Assembly: GCA_035541895.1 (NCBI GenBank)
Contig: DATKMK010000114.1
Span: forward strand, 81,839-145,838
Reading direction: 5' to 3'
DNA length: 64,000 bases
From: DATKMK01 sp035541895
GTDB taxonomy: Bacteria; Desulfobacterota; Binatia; HRBIN30; JACQVA1
How positions within the stretch are numbered: the stretch's first letter is position 1; each line of letters starts with the position of its first letter. A model generated the notes under the pieces. That model searched no databases and was not told the origin of the DNA. It saw only the letters and a list, made by a program, of their open reading frames with translations. Below, piece by piece: positions 8,455 through 17,122 of this stretch. Position numbers and translations under genes: made by a program.

Positions 8455-8926
8455 CTTCGCCGCCGTCCTTGCAACCTTGCGTCGCCATCGCGTTCGCTTT
8501 GTGCTCGTCGGCGGTGTGGCAGCCGTCGTCGAAGGCGCGCCCATCGCCACGTTTGACCTGGATGTTGTTCCCGACCGCGACGCTCGCAATATCGATCGAC
8601 TCGAAGAAGCACTCAGCGCGCTGCGGGCGCACTACCGCGAGCGTCCCGATCTCGGGCCGACGGCAGAAGCACTCCGTGGGCCGGGGCATCATCTGCTGAT
8701 GACGCGTCACGGGCCCCTCGATGTACTTGGCGTCGTCGGCAAGGACCGGGATTTCCGTGCGCTCTTGCCGCACGCACGCCGCCGCGTCCTCGGCGACGCA
8801 CGTGTCTGGGTACTCGACCTGGAGACGCAGATTGCGATCAAGCAGGAGCTGAACTCTGCCAAGGACCGCGCCGTCATTCCGATCTTGCAGGCCACTCTCG
8901 ATCAGCGACGGCGAAGAAGGCCATAG
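8435..8926 (+). CDS. Nucleotidyltransferase-fold protein (AbiEii/MNT-like)
   Basis: The 163-residue product starts with a helix (FAAVLATLRRHRVRFVLVGG) followed by the nucleotidyltransferase core, with the GG glycine turn and the two-acid segment FDLDVVPD that normally binds metal. A later DLETQIAIKQELNSAKDRAVI segment is typical of DUF6036/AbiEii-like transferases. GTG 8435 was chosen because homologous cores begin about here and the frame upstream is occupied by the partner gene. Such proteins act as toxins that modify RNA in some two-gene modules. That role is inference here. Confidence 0.6.
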   Translation: MPRQPTDFAAVLATLRRHRVRFVLVGGVAAVVEGAPIATFDLDVVPDRDARNIDRLEEALSALRAHYRERPDLGPTAEALRGPGHHLLMTRHGPLDVLGVVGKDRDFRALLPHARRRVLGDARVWVLDLETQIAIKQELNSAKDRAVIPILQATLDQRRRRRP

Positions 8927-9042
8927 ACACGCAGTTCCATCGGCCGAGGCGGCGGCCAGTGAAGGTTCCGAGTGCACTGGCCACGAGTACCCGCTCGCAA
9001 AACCGGGCGGTGGCCGCAAGAACTTTGCGACCGGACCTCGTT

Positions 9043-12000
9043 TCATTCCGCTTCCAACACCGTACGCGCGACTACCTCGTTCGAGGGCGTCTGCACTGGT
9101 GCGGTTGCGGTCCGCCGCCATGGGCGCCAGGCCTTGAGGTCTTCGAACAGCGAGTAGGCGACTGGCGTGATCAGGAGCGTGATCAACAGGCACAACGTCT
9201 GGCCGCCCATCACCACGATGCCGATCGACCGGTTGGTCTCGGCGCCTTCGCTGGTCGAGAATACCAGCGGCACCATGCCGGCGACCAGCGAGATCGTCGT
9301 CATCAAGATCGGCCGCAAGCGCTCGCGATTGGCTTGAATGATCGCATCGGACATCGGCACACCGCTCGCCCGCAGGCCGATGGTGTGATCGATCTGCAGA
9401 ATCGCGTTCTTCTTCACCACGCCGAACAACAACAGCACGCCGAGCGCGCTGAACATGTCGACCGTGCCGCCAATCAGCCACAGCGAGAACAACGCAAACG
9501 GCACCGCCAACGGCAGCGACAATAGAATCGTAATTGGATGCAGAAAGCTTTCGAACTGGCTCGCCAGCACCATGTACATGAAGATGACCGACAGAATGAA
9601 CGCGAGTTGGAAGCCGGCTTGGGTCTCGGCGAGCAGCTTGCCCATCCCGGTGACGCTGGCGTGGTAGCCGGGCGGGAGATCGAGCTGGCGGACGCGTCGC
9701 TTGATCTCTCGCAGCGCATCGCCAAGCGCGTAGCCGTGCGCCATGTTCGCGAGCAGCGTGATCTGCCGCTCGCGGTTGTGCCGGTCGATCTGCGCCGGCC
9801 CGGTGCCGTGCACGAGATCGACGACGGCATCGAGCCGCACCTGGCCGAGCCGCGACGACGGCACGGTGAGCCGCGCAATCGTGTCGGGGTCCGAGCGCTC
9901 GCGTTCGTCGAGCCGCAGCCGCACGTCGTACAGATCGACGCCGTCTTTGAACGTGGTGACCTTGTCGCCCGCGACCATGGTGCGGAGGCTCATCGCGATG
10001 TCGGCCACGTCGACGCCGAGGTCGGTGGCCTTCGCGCGATTGATGCGCACTTGCACCTCGGGTCGGCCCGGCTCGATCGTGGAGTCGACATCGACGATGC
10101 CCGGCACCTCGGTCATGATGCCGGCGATCTTGGTGGCGAAGCGCTCGAGCACGGGGAGATCCGGCCCTTGCACGTTGTAGACGACCTCGGCGTTGCGCAT
10201 CCCGGTGCCGGACATCGGCGGCGGTTGATCCACGCTCGCGCGCAGCTCGGGATAGCGGCGGAGGATTTGGCGTGCCTGTTCCATCACGTCGAACTGGCCG
10301 ACGGTGCGTTGGTGAATCGGCACCATCACGCAGACGATTTGCAGCGTCGTCACCGAGTCGGTGTCGGCCGAGCCGACGTTGGTGGTCATGTGTGCGAGGC
10401 CGGGGAGGGCCTGCAAATCGCGTTCGAGCGCGCGGGCGAGGGCATCGGTGCGTTCGAGCGAGTACCCTTGCGGCGTCTTCACGTTGACTTCGAAGTCGCC
10501 CATTTCATCTTGCGGAAAGAACGCGCTGCCGACGTGCCGGCCGATCACCGGGATCGATGCGATCGTCAGCAGGGCCGCCAGCACCACCAGCGCACGGTGC
10601 CGCATCGCCCAACGCAGCATCGCGGTATAGCCGCGATCGAGCGGCCGGAAGAACCACGCCTCGCGCGAGGTGCCGCCACCGGCGTGATGCAAGAATCGCG
10701 AGCACAGCATCGGCGTCAGCGTGAAGCCGATCAGCAGCGACACCATGATTGCGCCGGCCATGGTGAGGCCGAAGCTCTTGAGGAACTGCCCCATGATGCC
10801 GGGAATGAATGCGACGGGCACGAAGATGACGACCAACGACAGCGTGGTGGCGCTGACGGCCAACCCGACTTCCGCGGTGGCGGCACGCGCTGCCTCGAAC
10901 GGTGACAGATTCTTCTCTTCGATGAAACGGAAGATGTTCTCGAGCACGACGATGGCGTCGTCGATCACGATCCCGACTGAGAGCGTGAGCGCCAACATGG
11001 TCATCCAGTTGAGCGTGAAGCCCATCGCTTTCATCAACGAGAACGTGGCAACGACCGAGCAGGGAATGGCGACCGCGGCGATCAGCGTCGCGCGCCAGTT
11101 GCCGACGAACAGAAACACCACGACGCTCGCCAGCAGCGCGCCGACGATCAGATGTTTCTGCACTTCCTGAAGCGCGACGCGAATGAAATGGGCTTGATCG
11201 CGCGTGACCGTCACCGTGACTCCGGGCGGCAGCGAGCGGCGAATCTCGGCGAGGTTCGCGATGACTTCGTCGACGGTTGCCACCGTGTTGGCCCCGGATT
11301 GTTTGCGGACCAGCAGCGTCAAGCCGTTGTGGCCGTTGTAACGCGAGAGCGATCGTGGCTCGACCACCCCGTCGATCGCCCGCCCGAGGTCCATCACCCG
11401 CACCGGCGTGCCGTGGCGCACCGCGACGACGAGTTGCTCGAAATCCTCCACGCGGCCGACGCGGCCGAGCGTGCGCAACATCGCTTCATGGCCCTGTTGC
11501 ACCATGCGCCCGCCGGGTACCTCGACGTTTTGCGCCGCCAGTGCGCGGGCGACGTCGCGAATGGTGAGATCGTAGGCTTCGAGTCGCCGCGGATCGACGA
11601 CGACTTGCACCTCACGTTCGCGCCCGCCGACGATTTTGATCGCGCCCACCCCCGGTAAGCTTTCGAGCCGTTCTTTGACCTGCTTCTTGGCGATCTCGGT
11701 GAGTTCGCGCAGATCGCGATCGCCGGCGACCGCCAGGTAGAGAATCGGCGTGTTGTCCGGATCGAACTTTTCGACCACCGGCGGGTCGGTGCCGTCGGGG
11801 AGCTGACCGAGGATCGCGCCCACCTTGTCGCGCACGTCTTGGGCCGCGGCCTCGAGTTCGCGTTCGATGCGAAACAACACGATCACGCGGGTGAAGCCTT
11901 CGAGCGTGACGGAGCGCACTTCGTCGATGCCGCTGACCGTGTTGACGGTCTCTTCCAGCAGCTTGGTGACGCGGGCCTCCATTTCCTCCGGCCCCGCACC

Positions 12001-12156
12001 CGGCAGCGTCGTCGTGATTGAGACCACCGGAATGTCGGCGCGCGGAAACAGATCGACCACCAGCGCGCGGTACGAAAAGATGCCCATGACCACGAGCGCG
12101 GCAATCCCCATGGTGGCGAACACGGGTCGGCGCACCGAGACGTCGGCGAGGATCAT
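9043..12156 (-). CDS. RND efflux transporter permease, AcrB/HAE1 family
   Basis: An inner-membrane proton-driven pump subunit that in this family works with a periplasmic adaptor and an outer-membrane channel. The product (1037 residues from ATG 12156) has family length. It starts with the usual ILADVSVRRPVFATM helix, shows two large periplasmic loops, and has the proton-relay aspartate pair in GIVIDDAIVVLEN in TM4. An upstream in-frame ATG at 12216 would add 20 residues with no family counterpart. No adaptor or channel gene is adjacent, so the pump is an orphan here and may share partners encoded elsewhere. Two inverted repeats lie 140-190 bases upstream. Confidence 0.93.
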   Translation of the reverse strand: MILADVSVRRPVFATMGIAALVVMGIFSYRALVVDLFPRADIPVVSITTTLPGAGPEEMEARVTKLLEETVNTVSGIDEVRSVTLEGFTRVIVLFRIERELEAAAQDVRDKVGAILGQLPDGTDPPVVEKFDPDNTPILYLAVAGDRDLRELTEIAKKQVKERLESLPGVGAIKIVGGREREVQVVVDPRRLEAYDLTIRDVARALAAQNVEVPGGRMVQQGHEAMLRTLGRVGRVEDFEQLVVAVRHGTPVRVMDLGRAIDGVVEPRSLSRYNGHNGLTLLVRKQSGANTVATVDEVIANLAEIRRSLPPGVTVTVTRDQAHFIRVALQEVQKHLIVGALLASVVVFLFVGNWRATLIAAVAIPCSVVATFSLMKAMGFTLNWMTMLALTLSVGIVIDDAIVVLENIFRFIEEKNLSPFEAARAATAEVGLAVSATTLSLVVIFVPVAFIPGIMGQFLKSFGLTMAGAIMVSLLIGFTLTPMLCSRFLHHAGGGTSREAWFFRPLDRGYTAMLRWAMRHRALVVLAALLTIASIPVIGRHVGSAFFPQDEMGDFEVNVKTPQGYSLERTDALARALERDLQALPGLAHMTTNVGSADTDSVTTLQIVCVMVPIHQRTVGQFDVMEQARQILRRYPELRASVDQPPPMSGTGMRNAEVVYNVQGPDLPVLERFATKIAGIMTEVPGIVDVDSTIEPGRPEVQVRINRAKATDLGVDVADIAMSLRTMVAGDKVTTFKDGVDLYDVRLRLDERERSDPDTIARLTVPSSRLGQVRLDAVVDLVHGTGPAQIDRHNRERQITLLANMAHGYALGDALREIKRRVRQLDLPPGYHASVTGMGKLLAETQAGFQLAFILSVIFMYMVLASQFESFLHPITILLSLPLAVPFALFSLWLIGGTVDMFSALGVLLLFGVVKKNAILQIDHTIGLRASGVPMSDAIIQANRERLRPILMTTISLVAGMVPLVFSTSEGAETNRSIGIVVMGGQTLCLLITLLITPVAYSLFEDLKAWRPWRRTATAPVQTPSNEVVARTVLEAE

Positions 12157-12297
12157 GGTCGCACGGCGTGTCGACCCGCTGCGGTCATGTGCGCGCGTTG
12201 TCTCAATTGCGTGCACGCACCGCGATGACCACGGTCAGTTGACCGGGCGTCGTCTATCAGACGAGTCGATGTCGCAACGGGAGACATTAGAACGGAC

Positions 12298-12312
12298 GTT
12301 CGACCATCGAAC
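12298..12312. promoter_or_regulatory. Inverted repeat GTTCGA-N3-TCGAAC upstream of the RND gene
   Basis: A perfect 6-base inverted repeat with a 3-base centre lies about 145 bases upstream of the RND start. Together with the palindrome at 12327-12344 it could be an operator for a regulator not encoded in the window. Confidence 0.4.
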
Positions 12313-12326
12313 GCAAGTTCACGCTA

Positions 12327-12344
12327 CCCGACCGATCGGTCGGG
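12327..12344. promoter_or_regulatory. 18-bp perfect palindrome upstream of the RND gene (candidate TetR-type operator)
   Basis: The sequence cccgaccgatcggtcggg is a complete palindrome. TetR-family repressors of efflux pumps often bind palindromes of this kind near pump promoters. No regulator gene is next to it in the window, so the assignment is inferred. Confidence 0.45.
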
Positions 12345-12387
12345 TCAAGGGGGCGGCGGTGCTGGGCGCTCGACCGCTGCCTCCGGC

Positions 12388-12846
12388 TTAGTGAGCCGCC
12401 GGTTGATATTCCAGCTTGATCTCGCCCTTGTTATCGATGAACGCCGAACGCGATACCTGCACGCGGAGACCTTTGAAACGCGCGGCGGCGTCTTTGCCGG
12501 TGAAGTCGAAGACGTAGGTTTCGAACGGGCTGCCAGCCCCCATTACCTGCGGCGGTGTGCCGAGTTGCTTGGCGAAGTGATCGGCGGCCACTTTCACCTG
12601 ATCGAGGGCGATGGTGTACACGGCAATTTGCTTGGTGCCGCCGCGTTCGAGCGCGATCGCGTCGGTGCTGAGCTTGCGATTGAGTTGTCCGCCCGGAAAC
12701 GGTTCGAGCTTGAGCGCTGCCGGATCGAAAATGCGCGCCAGCCATTGCGCCGGACCTTCCTGGGCCTGCGCGATCCACGAAGAGATCAGGACCAACGCGA
12801 TCACGGCGGCGCGGAAGCGGGCAGGGCGGATCGTGTTTGCACTCAT
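12388..12846 (-). CDS. Secreted hypothetical protein
   Basis: A 152-residue protein with a clear N-terminal signal peptide (basic start, hydrophobic stretch AAVIALVLISSW, Ala-rich cleavage region near residue 29). The mature part is a small soluble domain with alternating strands and no recognised motif. Its ATG overlaps the stop of gloA (ATGA), so the two are translated together. I do not recognise the family. A periplasmic location is likely; the function is unknown. Confidence 0.7.
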   Translation of the reverse strand: MSANTIRPARFRAAVIALVLISSWIAQAQEGPAQWLARIFDPAALKLEPFPGGQLNRKLSTDAIALERGGTKQIAVYTIALDQVKVAADHFAKQLGTPPQVMGAGSPFETYVFDFTGKDAAARFKGLRVQVSRSAFIDNKGEIKLEYQPAAH

Positions 12847-13238
12847 GCGGCCCCCTGACGGATTTGGATCAGTTCGATCTTGTAGCCGTTGGGATCTTCG
12901 ATGAATGCGATCTCCGAGCTGCCGTGCTTCATCGGACCCGGCTCGCGCACGAGCTTGGCGCCCTTGGCGCGCAGCTCGTCGCAGACGCGGTAGATGTCGC
13001 CGACCCCGAGCGCGAGGTGGCCGAAGCCATTGCCAACGTCGTACTGGTGCGTGTCCCAATTGTACGTCAATTCGATCACCGCAGTTTTGTCCTCGGTATC
13101 GTAGCCGACAAACGCCAACGTGAAGCGTCCGCCCGGGTAGTCCTGCTTGCGCAGCAACCGCATCCCGAGCGTGTCGCAATAGAAGCGCAGCGACTCGTCC
13201 AAATCGTTGACCCGAATCATCGTGTGGAGCAGGCGCAT
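12843..13238 (-). CDS. gloA: Lactoylglutathione lyase (glyoxalase I)
   Basis: Glyoxalase I converts the hemithioacetal of methylglyoxal and glutathione to lactoylglutathione. The 131-residue protein has the E. coli GloA layout with all four metal ligands at the same numbering: His5 (LHTMIRV), Glu56 (AVIELTYNW), His74 (GFGHLALGV) and Glu122 (YKIELIQI). The ATG at 13238 is supported by a GGAGG site eight bases upstream and by family length. Glutathione dependence fits the glutamate-cysteine ligase gene at 17123. The downstream secreted protein overlaps by ATGA. Confidence 0.95.
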   Translation of the reverse strand: MRLLHTMIRVNDLDESLRFYCDTLGMRLLRKQDYPGGRFTLAFVGYDTEDKTAVIELTYNWDTHQYDVGNGFGHLALGVGDIYRVCDELRAKGAKLVREPGPMKHGSSEIAFIEDPNGYKIELIQIRQGAA

Positions 13239-13301
13239 GCGACCTCCGTGAGCGGGCACTATCGCGTGTCCGATCGCCTCGTTCAAGTCGGACGCGTGCG
13301 G

Positions 13302-14978
13302 CTACGAATGGAGCGAGCGCAGCCAACGATCTTCGAAGTCGGCGAGATCGCCGGCGTAGACGCTGGCGTACGCGGCGGCCGGCGACTGCCGTCGCAACTC
13401 GCCGACGAATTCGCGCAGCCGCCGCGCGCCCGAACGATCGACCAGTTCGCGCACCGCCAAGTAGCTCTGTGCGTAGGCGACCTGCGCTTGCGCGGGGGCC
13501 AGTTTGGTCAGCGGCCCGACGAGATCTTGCAGGCGGAACAGGGGTGCCCCGTGCACGACCTCTTCGGCCCACGCGCGCCGCTGGCCGTCCTGTTCTTCCT
13601 CGGCCCACACGGCGAGCCCTTCATTCAACCACACCGGACAGTTGTTGCCCGACAAGTCGGCGACCAAGCTGTGCATGTATTCGTGTCGCAGCAAGCGGCC
13701 GAGCGCCGGATCGTCGGCCGTGAGGCCACCAACCGGAACCTTGATGCGGCCATCGTAGGCCGCGCCCGCCCACACGGGCGTCTGGGTGATCGCGTGGAAG
13801 TCTTGCGCGCCGTAGAGCACCACTTCGGTCGCGTGGTCGGGGAGGTACCCGAACTTGGCGCCGACGGTCGAGCGGGCGTCTTCCAATCCGTCGAGCACGA
13901 GCTGCGCAGCGGTGCGATTCTCGCCGTCGGCGAAGCTGATCCGAAAGTGGGCGCTCTCCATGACGGCGTAGTCCCACTCGGCGTCGACTTCGCGCCCGAG
14001 GCGGTCGAGCAGCGCGTCGAGCGGCGCGCCGCTCGCTCCGACTTCCCGTGCCCGCTGCAGCGTGGCGAGCGCGCGCGGGCGATCGTGTTGCTTCAAATAC
14101 ACTTCCCCGAGCGCCAGCCACACTTGCGGGTCCTTCGAACCGCCATCGACGGCACGCTCCAGATCGGTGCGGGCGCCGTCGAGGTCGCCGGCGCGCAGTC
14201 GGGTCACCCCCATCGCCTGCCGGAGATCCAAGCGCTCACCGTAGCTCAGTGCTTCGTGCAACTGGCGCTCGGCCGCACCGGGGTCTCCGCCTTCGAGTTG
14301 GTGCATGGCGCTGTTGAGCAGCACCGTTTGCAGATTCTGCCGCACGGTCGATTGCGCCGGCGCGAGTTGCCGGGCTCGCCGAAGGTGTTCGATCGCCGCG
14401 TCGTACCGGCCTTGCTGGGCCAAGTCGACGGCCTCGGCATTGAGTCGAGACGCCTCGGCCTGGACGCCGGCAAACTCCTCGGCGATCGATTGCAACTGGG
14501 GCGGCGGCGCCCAGGCCGGCAGCGATCGCGGCGCAAGGCTCGGCGGATCGGGGCGGCGGTGCGTCGCGGTGAAGGCGATGATTCCCAGGAGACCAAACCC
14601 GACCACGAACAGGGTTGGCACTATCCGCGACTTCGCGCGACTGGGGAGGCGCTCCGCGGCAACAGCGTGCAGCGGAACCAGACCGACATGCGCGCCGAGC
14701 CGCTCCAACTCGTCACGCAGCAAGCGGGCGTCCGATTCCGTCAGGCCGTTGAACAGGCGCTGCGGTGTCGGGGTGCTGCGATCGATTGGTGATGGTCCGC
14801 GGGCGCTGATCGGCATCCCGGCGAGGTAGTCGAGCACGCGCTCGCGCGCCAGGTCGTTGCGATATGCGAAGAGCACCAGATCAAAGCCGCGATTGGTGAC
14901 CGGTGGTGGTGACTGGCGGTGGGTGGGAAGATGGTGATTGGTGGTGACTGGTGTTGGTCGGGAGAAGAAGTCATTCAT
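13302..14978 (-). CDS. TPR protein with peptidase MA-like (gluzincin) metallopeptidase domain
   Basis: About 558 residues. The N-terminus has an LTESDARLLRDELERLGAHV segment resembling the L7/L12-like fold used as a small adaptor domain, followed by one membrane helix (IVPTLFVVGFGLLGIIAF). The middle holds several tetratricopeptide repeats. The C-terminal domain has the zinc motif HEYMH at 432-436 and the third ligand in NEGLA about 20 residues later, as in the peptidase MA family. The first 25 residues are encoded by a GTGANT-type repeat, so the true start may be further downstream. A TTG at 14987 is a less likely start. Probably an envelope-anchored peptidase; substrate unknown. Confidence 0.8.
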   Translation of the reverse strand: MNDFFSRPTPVTTNHHLPTHRQSPPPVTNRGFDLVLFAYRNDLARERVLDYLAGMPISARGPSPIDRSTPTPQRLFNGLTESDARLLRDELERLGAHVGLVPLHAVAAERLPSRAKSRIVPTLFVVGFGLLGIIAFTATHRRPDPPSLAPRSLPAWAPPPQLQSIAEEFAGVQAEASRLNAEAVDLAQQGRYDAAIEHLRRARQLAPAQSTVRQNLQTVLLNSAMHQLEGGDPGAAERQLHEALSYGERLDLRQAMGVTRLRAGDLDGARTDLERAVDGGSKDPQVWLALGEVYLKQHDRPRALATLQRAREVGASGAPLDALLDRLGREVDAEWDYAVMESAHFRISFADGENRTAAQLVLDGLEDARSTVGAKFGYLPDHATEVVLYGAQDFHAITQTPVWAGAAYDGRIKVPVGGLTADDPALGRLLRHEYMHSLVADLSGNNCPVWLNEGLAVWAEEEQDGQRRAWAEEVVHGAPLFRLQDLVGPLTKLAPAQAQVAYAQSYLAVRELVDRSGARRLREFVGELRRQSPAAAYASVYAGDLADFEDRWLRSLHS

Positions 14979-15055
14979 TGTGATCAATTCCCAACACCAT
15001 CACCAGTTGCCATCAGTCACCGCCACCATCACCAGTCACCACACTCAATGCATCA
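14888..15055. repeat. Degenerate GTGANT heptamer array, site C, overlapping a gene start
   Basis: One arm (14890-14962) has repeated ggtgact, ggtgatt and related units. The opposite arm (14990-15055) has the complements (catcacc, agtcacc). The array runs into the start of the TPR/metallopeptidase gene, where it encodes a Thr/Pro/His-rich N-terminus, and reaches the stop codon of the DUF3467 gene. Confidence 0.7.
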
Positions 15056-15356
15056 CCTTGGGAAGATCGGTGGCTTCTTCGATCAGGCCGAAGGCCTCTT
15101 CGTAGCGGCGAATGTTGTCCTGCAGCGCGCGCAAGATGCGTTTGGTGTGCTCCGGTGTCGCGATGACGCGCGCGCGCAGGTTCGCGATGGCCTGACCCTG
15201 CGGTCCCCGTTGTGGTTGCACGAACAGGAAATCGAGGACGAATTCTTCCTTGCGGTGGCTGACCATCATGACGTTCGAGTAAACGCCGGGTGCGGTTGCC
15301 GGGTCGCTTTGAACTTGGATCTGCTGCTCGGCGGCGGGCTTGGGTTCATCGGCCAT
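15045..15356 (-). CDS. DUF3467 domain protein
   Basis: A 103-residue protein matching the DUF3467 pattern: a VYSNVMMVSHRKEEFVLDFLF strand-rich block followed by RARVIATPEHTKRILRALQDNIRRYEEAFG. The ATG at 15356 has a GGGAGG site at the proper distance. The start lies within the last bases of the upstream hydrolase gene (11-base overlap), so the two are probably co-transcribed. The family is widespread and its biochemical role is unknown. Confidence 0.85.
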   Translation of the reverse strand: MADEPKPAAEQQIQVQSDPATAPGVYSNVMMVSHRKEEFVLDFLFVQPQRGPQGQAIANLRARVIATPEHTKRILRALQDNIRRYEEAFGLIEEATDLPKVMH

Positions 15357-16056
15357 CACAGTCCTCCCGATCGATAGGTAGTACCGTGTAAAGCCAGGCG
15401 GTGGCAACATCGATCAATTCGTCGATCACCGACTGCGCGGAGCGACGCAGTCGCGCGGGGAGTTTGAACGAATGGTCGCCGCCCTCGATCACATGCAGCG
15501 TGGCGCGCGGCAGACCACGCAGCGTCTCGCGCAGCCGGTCGAGCGTGCACAGCGTGTCGCGCGTGCCGGCGAAGAACAGCATCGGCGCGACGATGCGGGC
15601 GAGATGTGCCGTGCGCAGCTTCTCCGGCCGACCGGCCGGATGCAACGGGTAGCCCAGAAACAGCAAGCCCGCGACATCGATTCCCTGAGCGGCGAGATGC
15701 GACGCCATGCGACCGCCCATCGATTTACCGCCGATGACGATGCCGGGCGGGGCCAACTGCGAGTCGGCCCGCACCGTATCGAGCACCGCTCGATAGCAGG
15801 CCTCCAGGACCGGTGCGGGATCGGGGGCGCGGCCGCCGCGCTCGGTGTAGGGAAAATTGAACTTCACCGAGACATAGCCGCGCGCCGCCAGCCCTTCGTG
15901 CACGGCGCTGAGTAGCGGGTTGCTCATGTCGTTGCCGGCGCCGTGGGCCAGAATCACCGCCGGGGTTCGGCCGGCGCGAAATCGCTCGGGGTACCCGATC
16001 AGCGCCGAAACCGTGCGGCCGGCGGTCCATTCGATCGGTCGCGCCTGAATCCGCAT
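15346..16056 (-). CDS. Alpha/beta hydrolase, dienelactone hydrolase/KANL3-Tex30-like
   Basis: A 236-residue alpha/beta hydrolase. The nucleophile elbow is GKSMGG, the acid sits in GTRDTLC and the histidine in EGGDHSF, all in canonical order. The early HGAGNDMSNP loop forms the oxyanion hole. Length and motif spelling fit the bacterial Tex30-like group, which lacks a known physiological substrate. ATG 16056 is preferred over an in-frame ATG at 16080 because of a GATGGG-like ribosome site, but the difference is only eight residues. Confidence 0.85.
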   Translation of the reverse strand: MRIQARPIEWTAGRTVSALIGYPERFRAGRTPAVILAHGAGNDMSNPLLSAVHEGLAARGYVSVKFNFPYTERGGRAPDPAPVLEACYRAVLDTVRADSQLAPPGIVIGGKSMGGRMASHLAAQGIDVAGLLFLGYPLHPAGRPEKLRTAHLARIVAPMLFFAGTRDTLCTLDRLRETLRGLPRATLHVIEGGDHSFKLPARLRRSAQSVIDELIDVATAWLYTVLPIDREDCDGR

Positions 16057-16113
16057 GATCGACCCATCACAACAGGTCATTGTTGAGCGGAGCCGGCCCC
16101 GCGACGTTTGGAA

Positions 16114-16854
16114 CTAGAGACTTTTGGCGGACGCGACCGGCTCGCTCACACCTTCGATCAAGCTGCGCAGACGCGACGCCAGTTGCGGTCCTTTGCCGGC
16201 GGCCTCGTGCTTGAAGTACACGAACACATCCCGCCACTGCTCGGCCGCCTGCTGCAACCGGCCCACCCAGGCGGCGAGATCGTCGTCGGTGTAGTCGGGT
16301 TTGCGCAAACGGAAGTAACCAAACTCGGCCGTGACTTCGAGCGGCGTCTGTCGATCCTCCGTCTCGGCGACGCAAATCGCGACCCCGAAGCGCCGCAGGC
16401 ATTCGTACACGTCATCGGCGAGCCAGCTCTGATTGCGAAACTCGAACGCGGCGCGGAAACCCGGCGGGAGCTGGTGCAGGAAGTCTTCCAGACGGGCGGT
16501 ATCCTTCTTGAGGAACGGCGGCAATTGAAACAGGATCACGCCCAGGCGATGCTTGAGCGCCTGGGCGATATCGCAGAAGTCGCTCACCGCATCGGCGGCA
16601 TCACGCAGGCGTAGATCGTGGGTGATCCGGCGCGGCGCCTTCAACGTGAAGGTGAAGTGCTCGGGCACTTCCTTTGCCCAGCCCTGGAGGACTCGCACGG
16701 TCGGCAGCCGATAAAAGGTGTAGTTGATCTCCACCGAGGCGAACCGTTCGGCGTAGAACCGCAGCATTTGCGGTTCGGCGATCTCGGGCGGATAGAAGTT
16801 GCCCTTCCACTCCTTATAACTATAGCCCGAAGTGCCAACCCAGAAAGTGGCCAT
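16114..16854 (-). CDS. DUF72 family protein
   Basis: A 246-residue TIM-barrel-like protein with the DUF72 signature: VGTSGYSYKEWKGNFYP at the start, then FASVEINYTFYRLP, the FTLKAPRRITH strand, the FQLPP segment and EFRNQSW. These are diagnostic for the family. Members may relate to UV-damage-type endonucleases by fold, but no activity is established. The ATG at 16854 matches the family start; in-frame upstream sequence is repeat-derived and not part of the protein. Confidence 0.9.
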   Translation of the reverse strand: MATFWVGTSGYSYKEWKGNFYPPEIAEPQMLRFYAERFASVEINYTFYRLPTVRVLQGWAKEVPEHFTFTLKAPRRITHDLRLRDAADAVSDFCDIAQALKHRLGVILFQLPPFLKKDTARLEDFLHQLPPGFRAAFEFRNQSWLADDVYECLRRFGVAICVAETEDRQTPLEVTAEFGYFRLRKPDYTDDDLAAWVGRLQQAAEQWRDVFVYFKHEAAGKGPQLASRLRSLIEGVSEPVASAKSL

Positions 16855-16892
16855 CGCAGAGCCTCTATCACGACGCTCGCGGGTAGAACAAT

Positions 16893-17010
16893 GCTGGGGT
16901 GGTGAGTGGTGAGTCATGAGTTGTGACTGGCCGGATGGAGGCCCCCTTGAATCAGCACGGACCACTCACGCATCACTGCTCACGAGTCACCCTTCACGAA
17001 TCATCATCCC
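16893..17010. repeat. Degenerate GTGANT heptamer array, site D (opposed arms)
   Basis: The left arm (from 16900) has ggtgagt, ggtgagt, catgagt, tgtgact in 7-base register. The right arm (16960-17008) has the complement in the same register: actcacg, catcact, gctcacg, agtcacc, cttcacg, aatcatc. The array lies between the divergent DUF72 and gshA genes. Confidence 0.75.
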
Positions 17011-17122
17011 CCCTTGCCACTCGGCGGCCCTCTGGTAGCGTGCGCGTCGTGCGTCCGTCATTGCGACTGCGAAGTGGACTGGGGTATCGTTCCGAGCCGC
17101 TCCCCTGAGCTGAAAGGGTGTC

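Noticed and set aside
9538..10905. Long + strand open frame opposite the RND gene
   Set aside because: It lies in the antisense strand of a clear transporter gene, is rich in His, Arg and Ala, and shows no domain. GC-rich codon bias creates such mirror frames.
12837..14792. 651-codon + strand frame opposite the TPR/metallopeptidase and gloA genes
   Set aside because: It crosses two well-supported minus-strand genes and has no recognisable domain.
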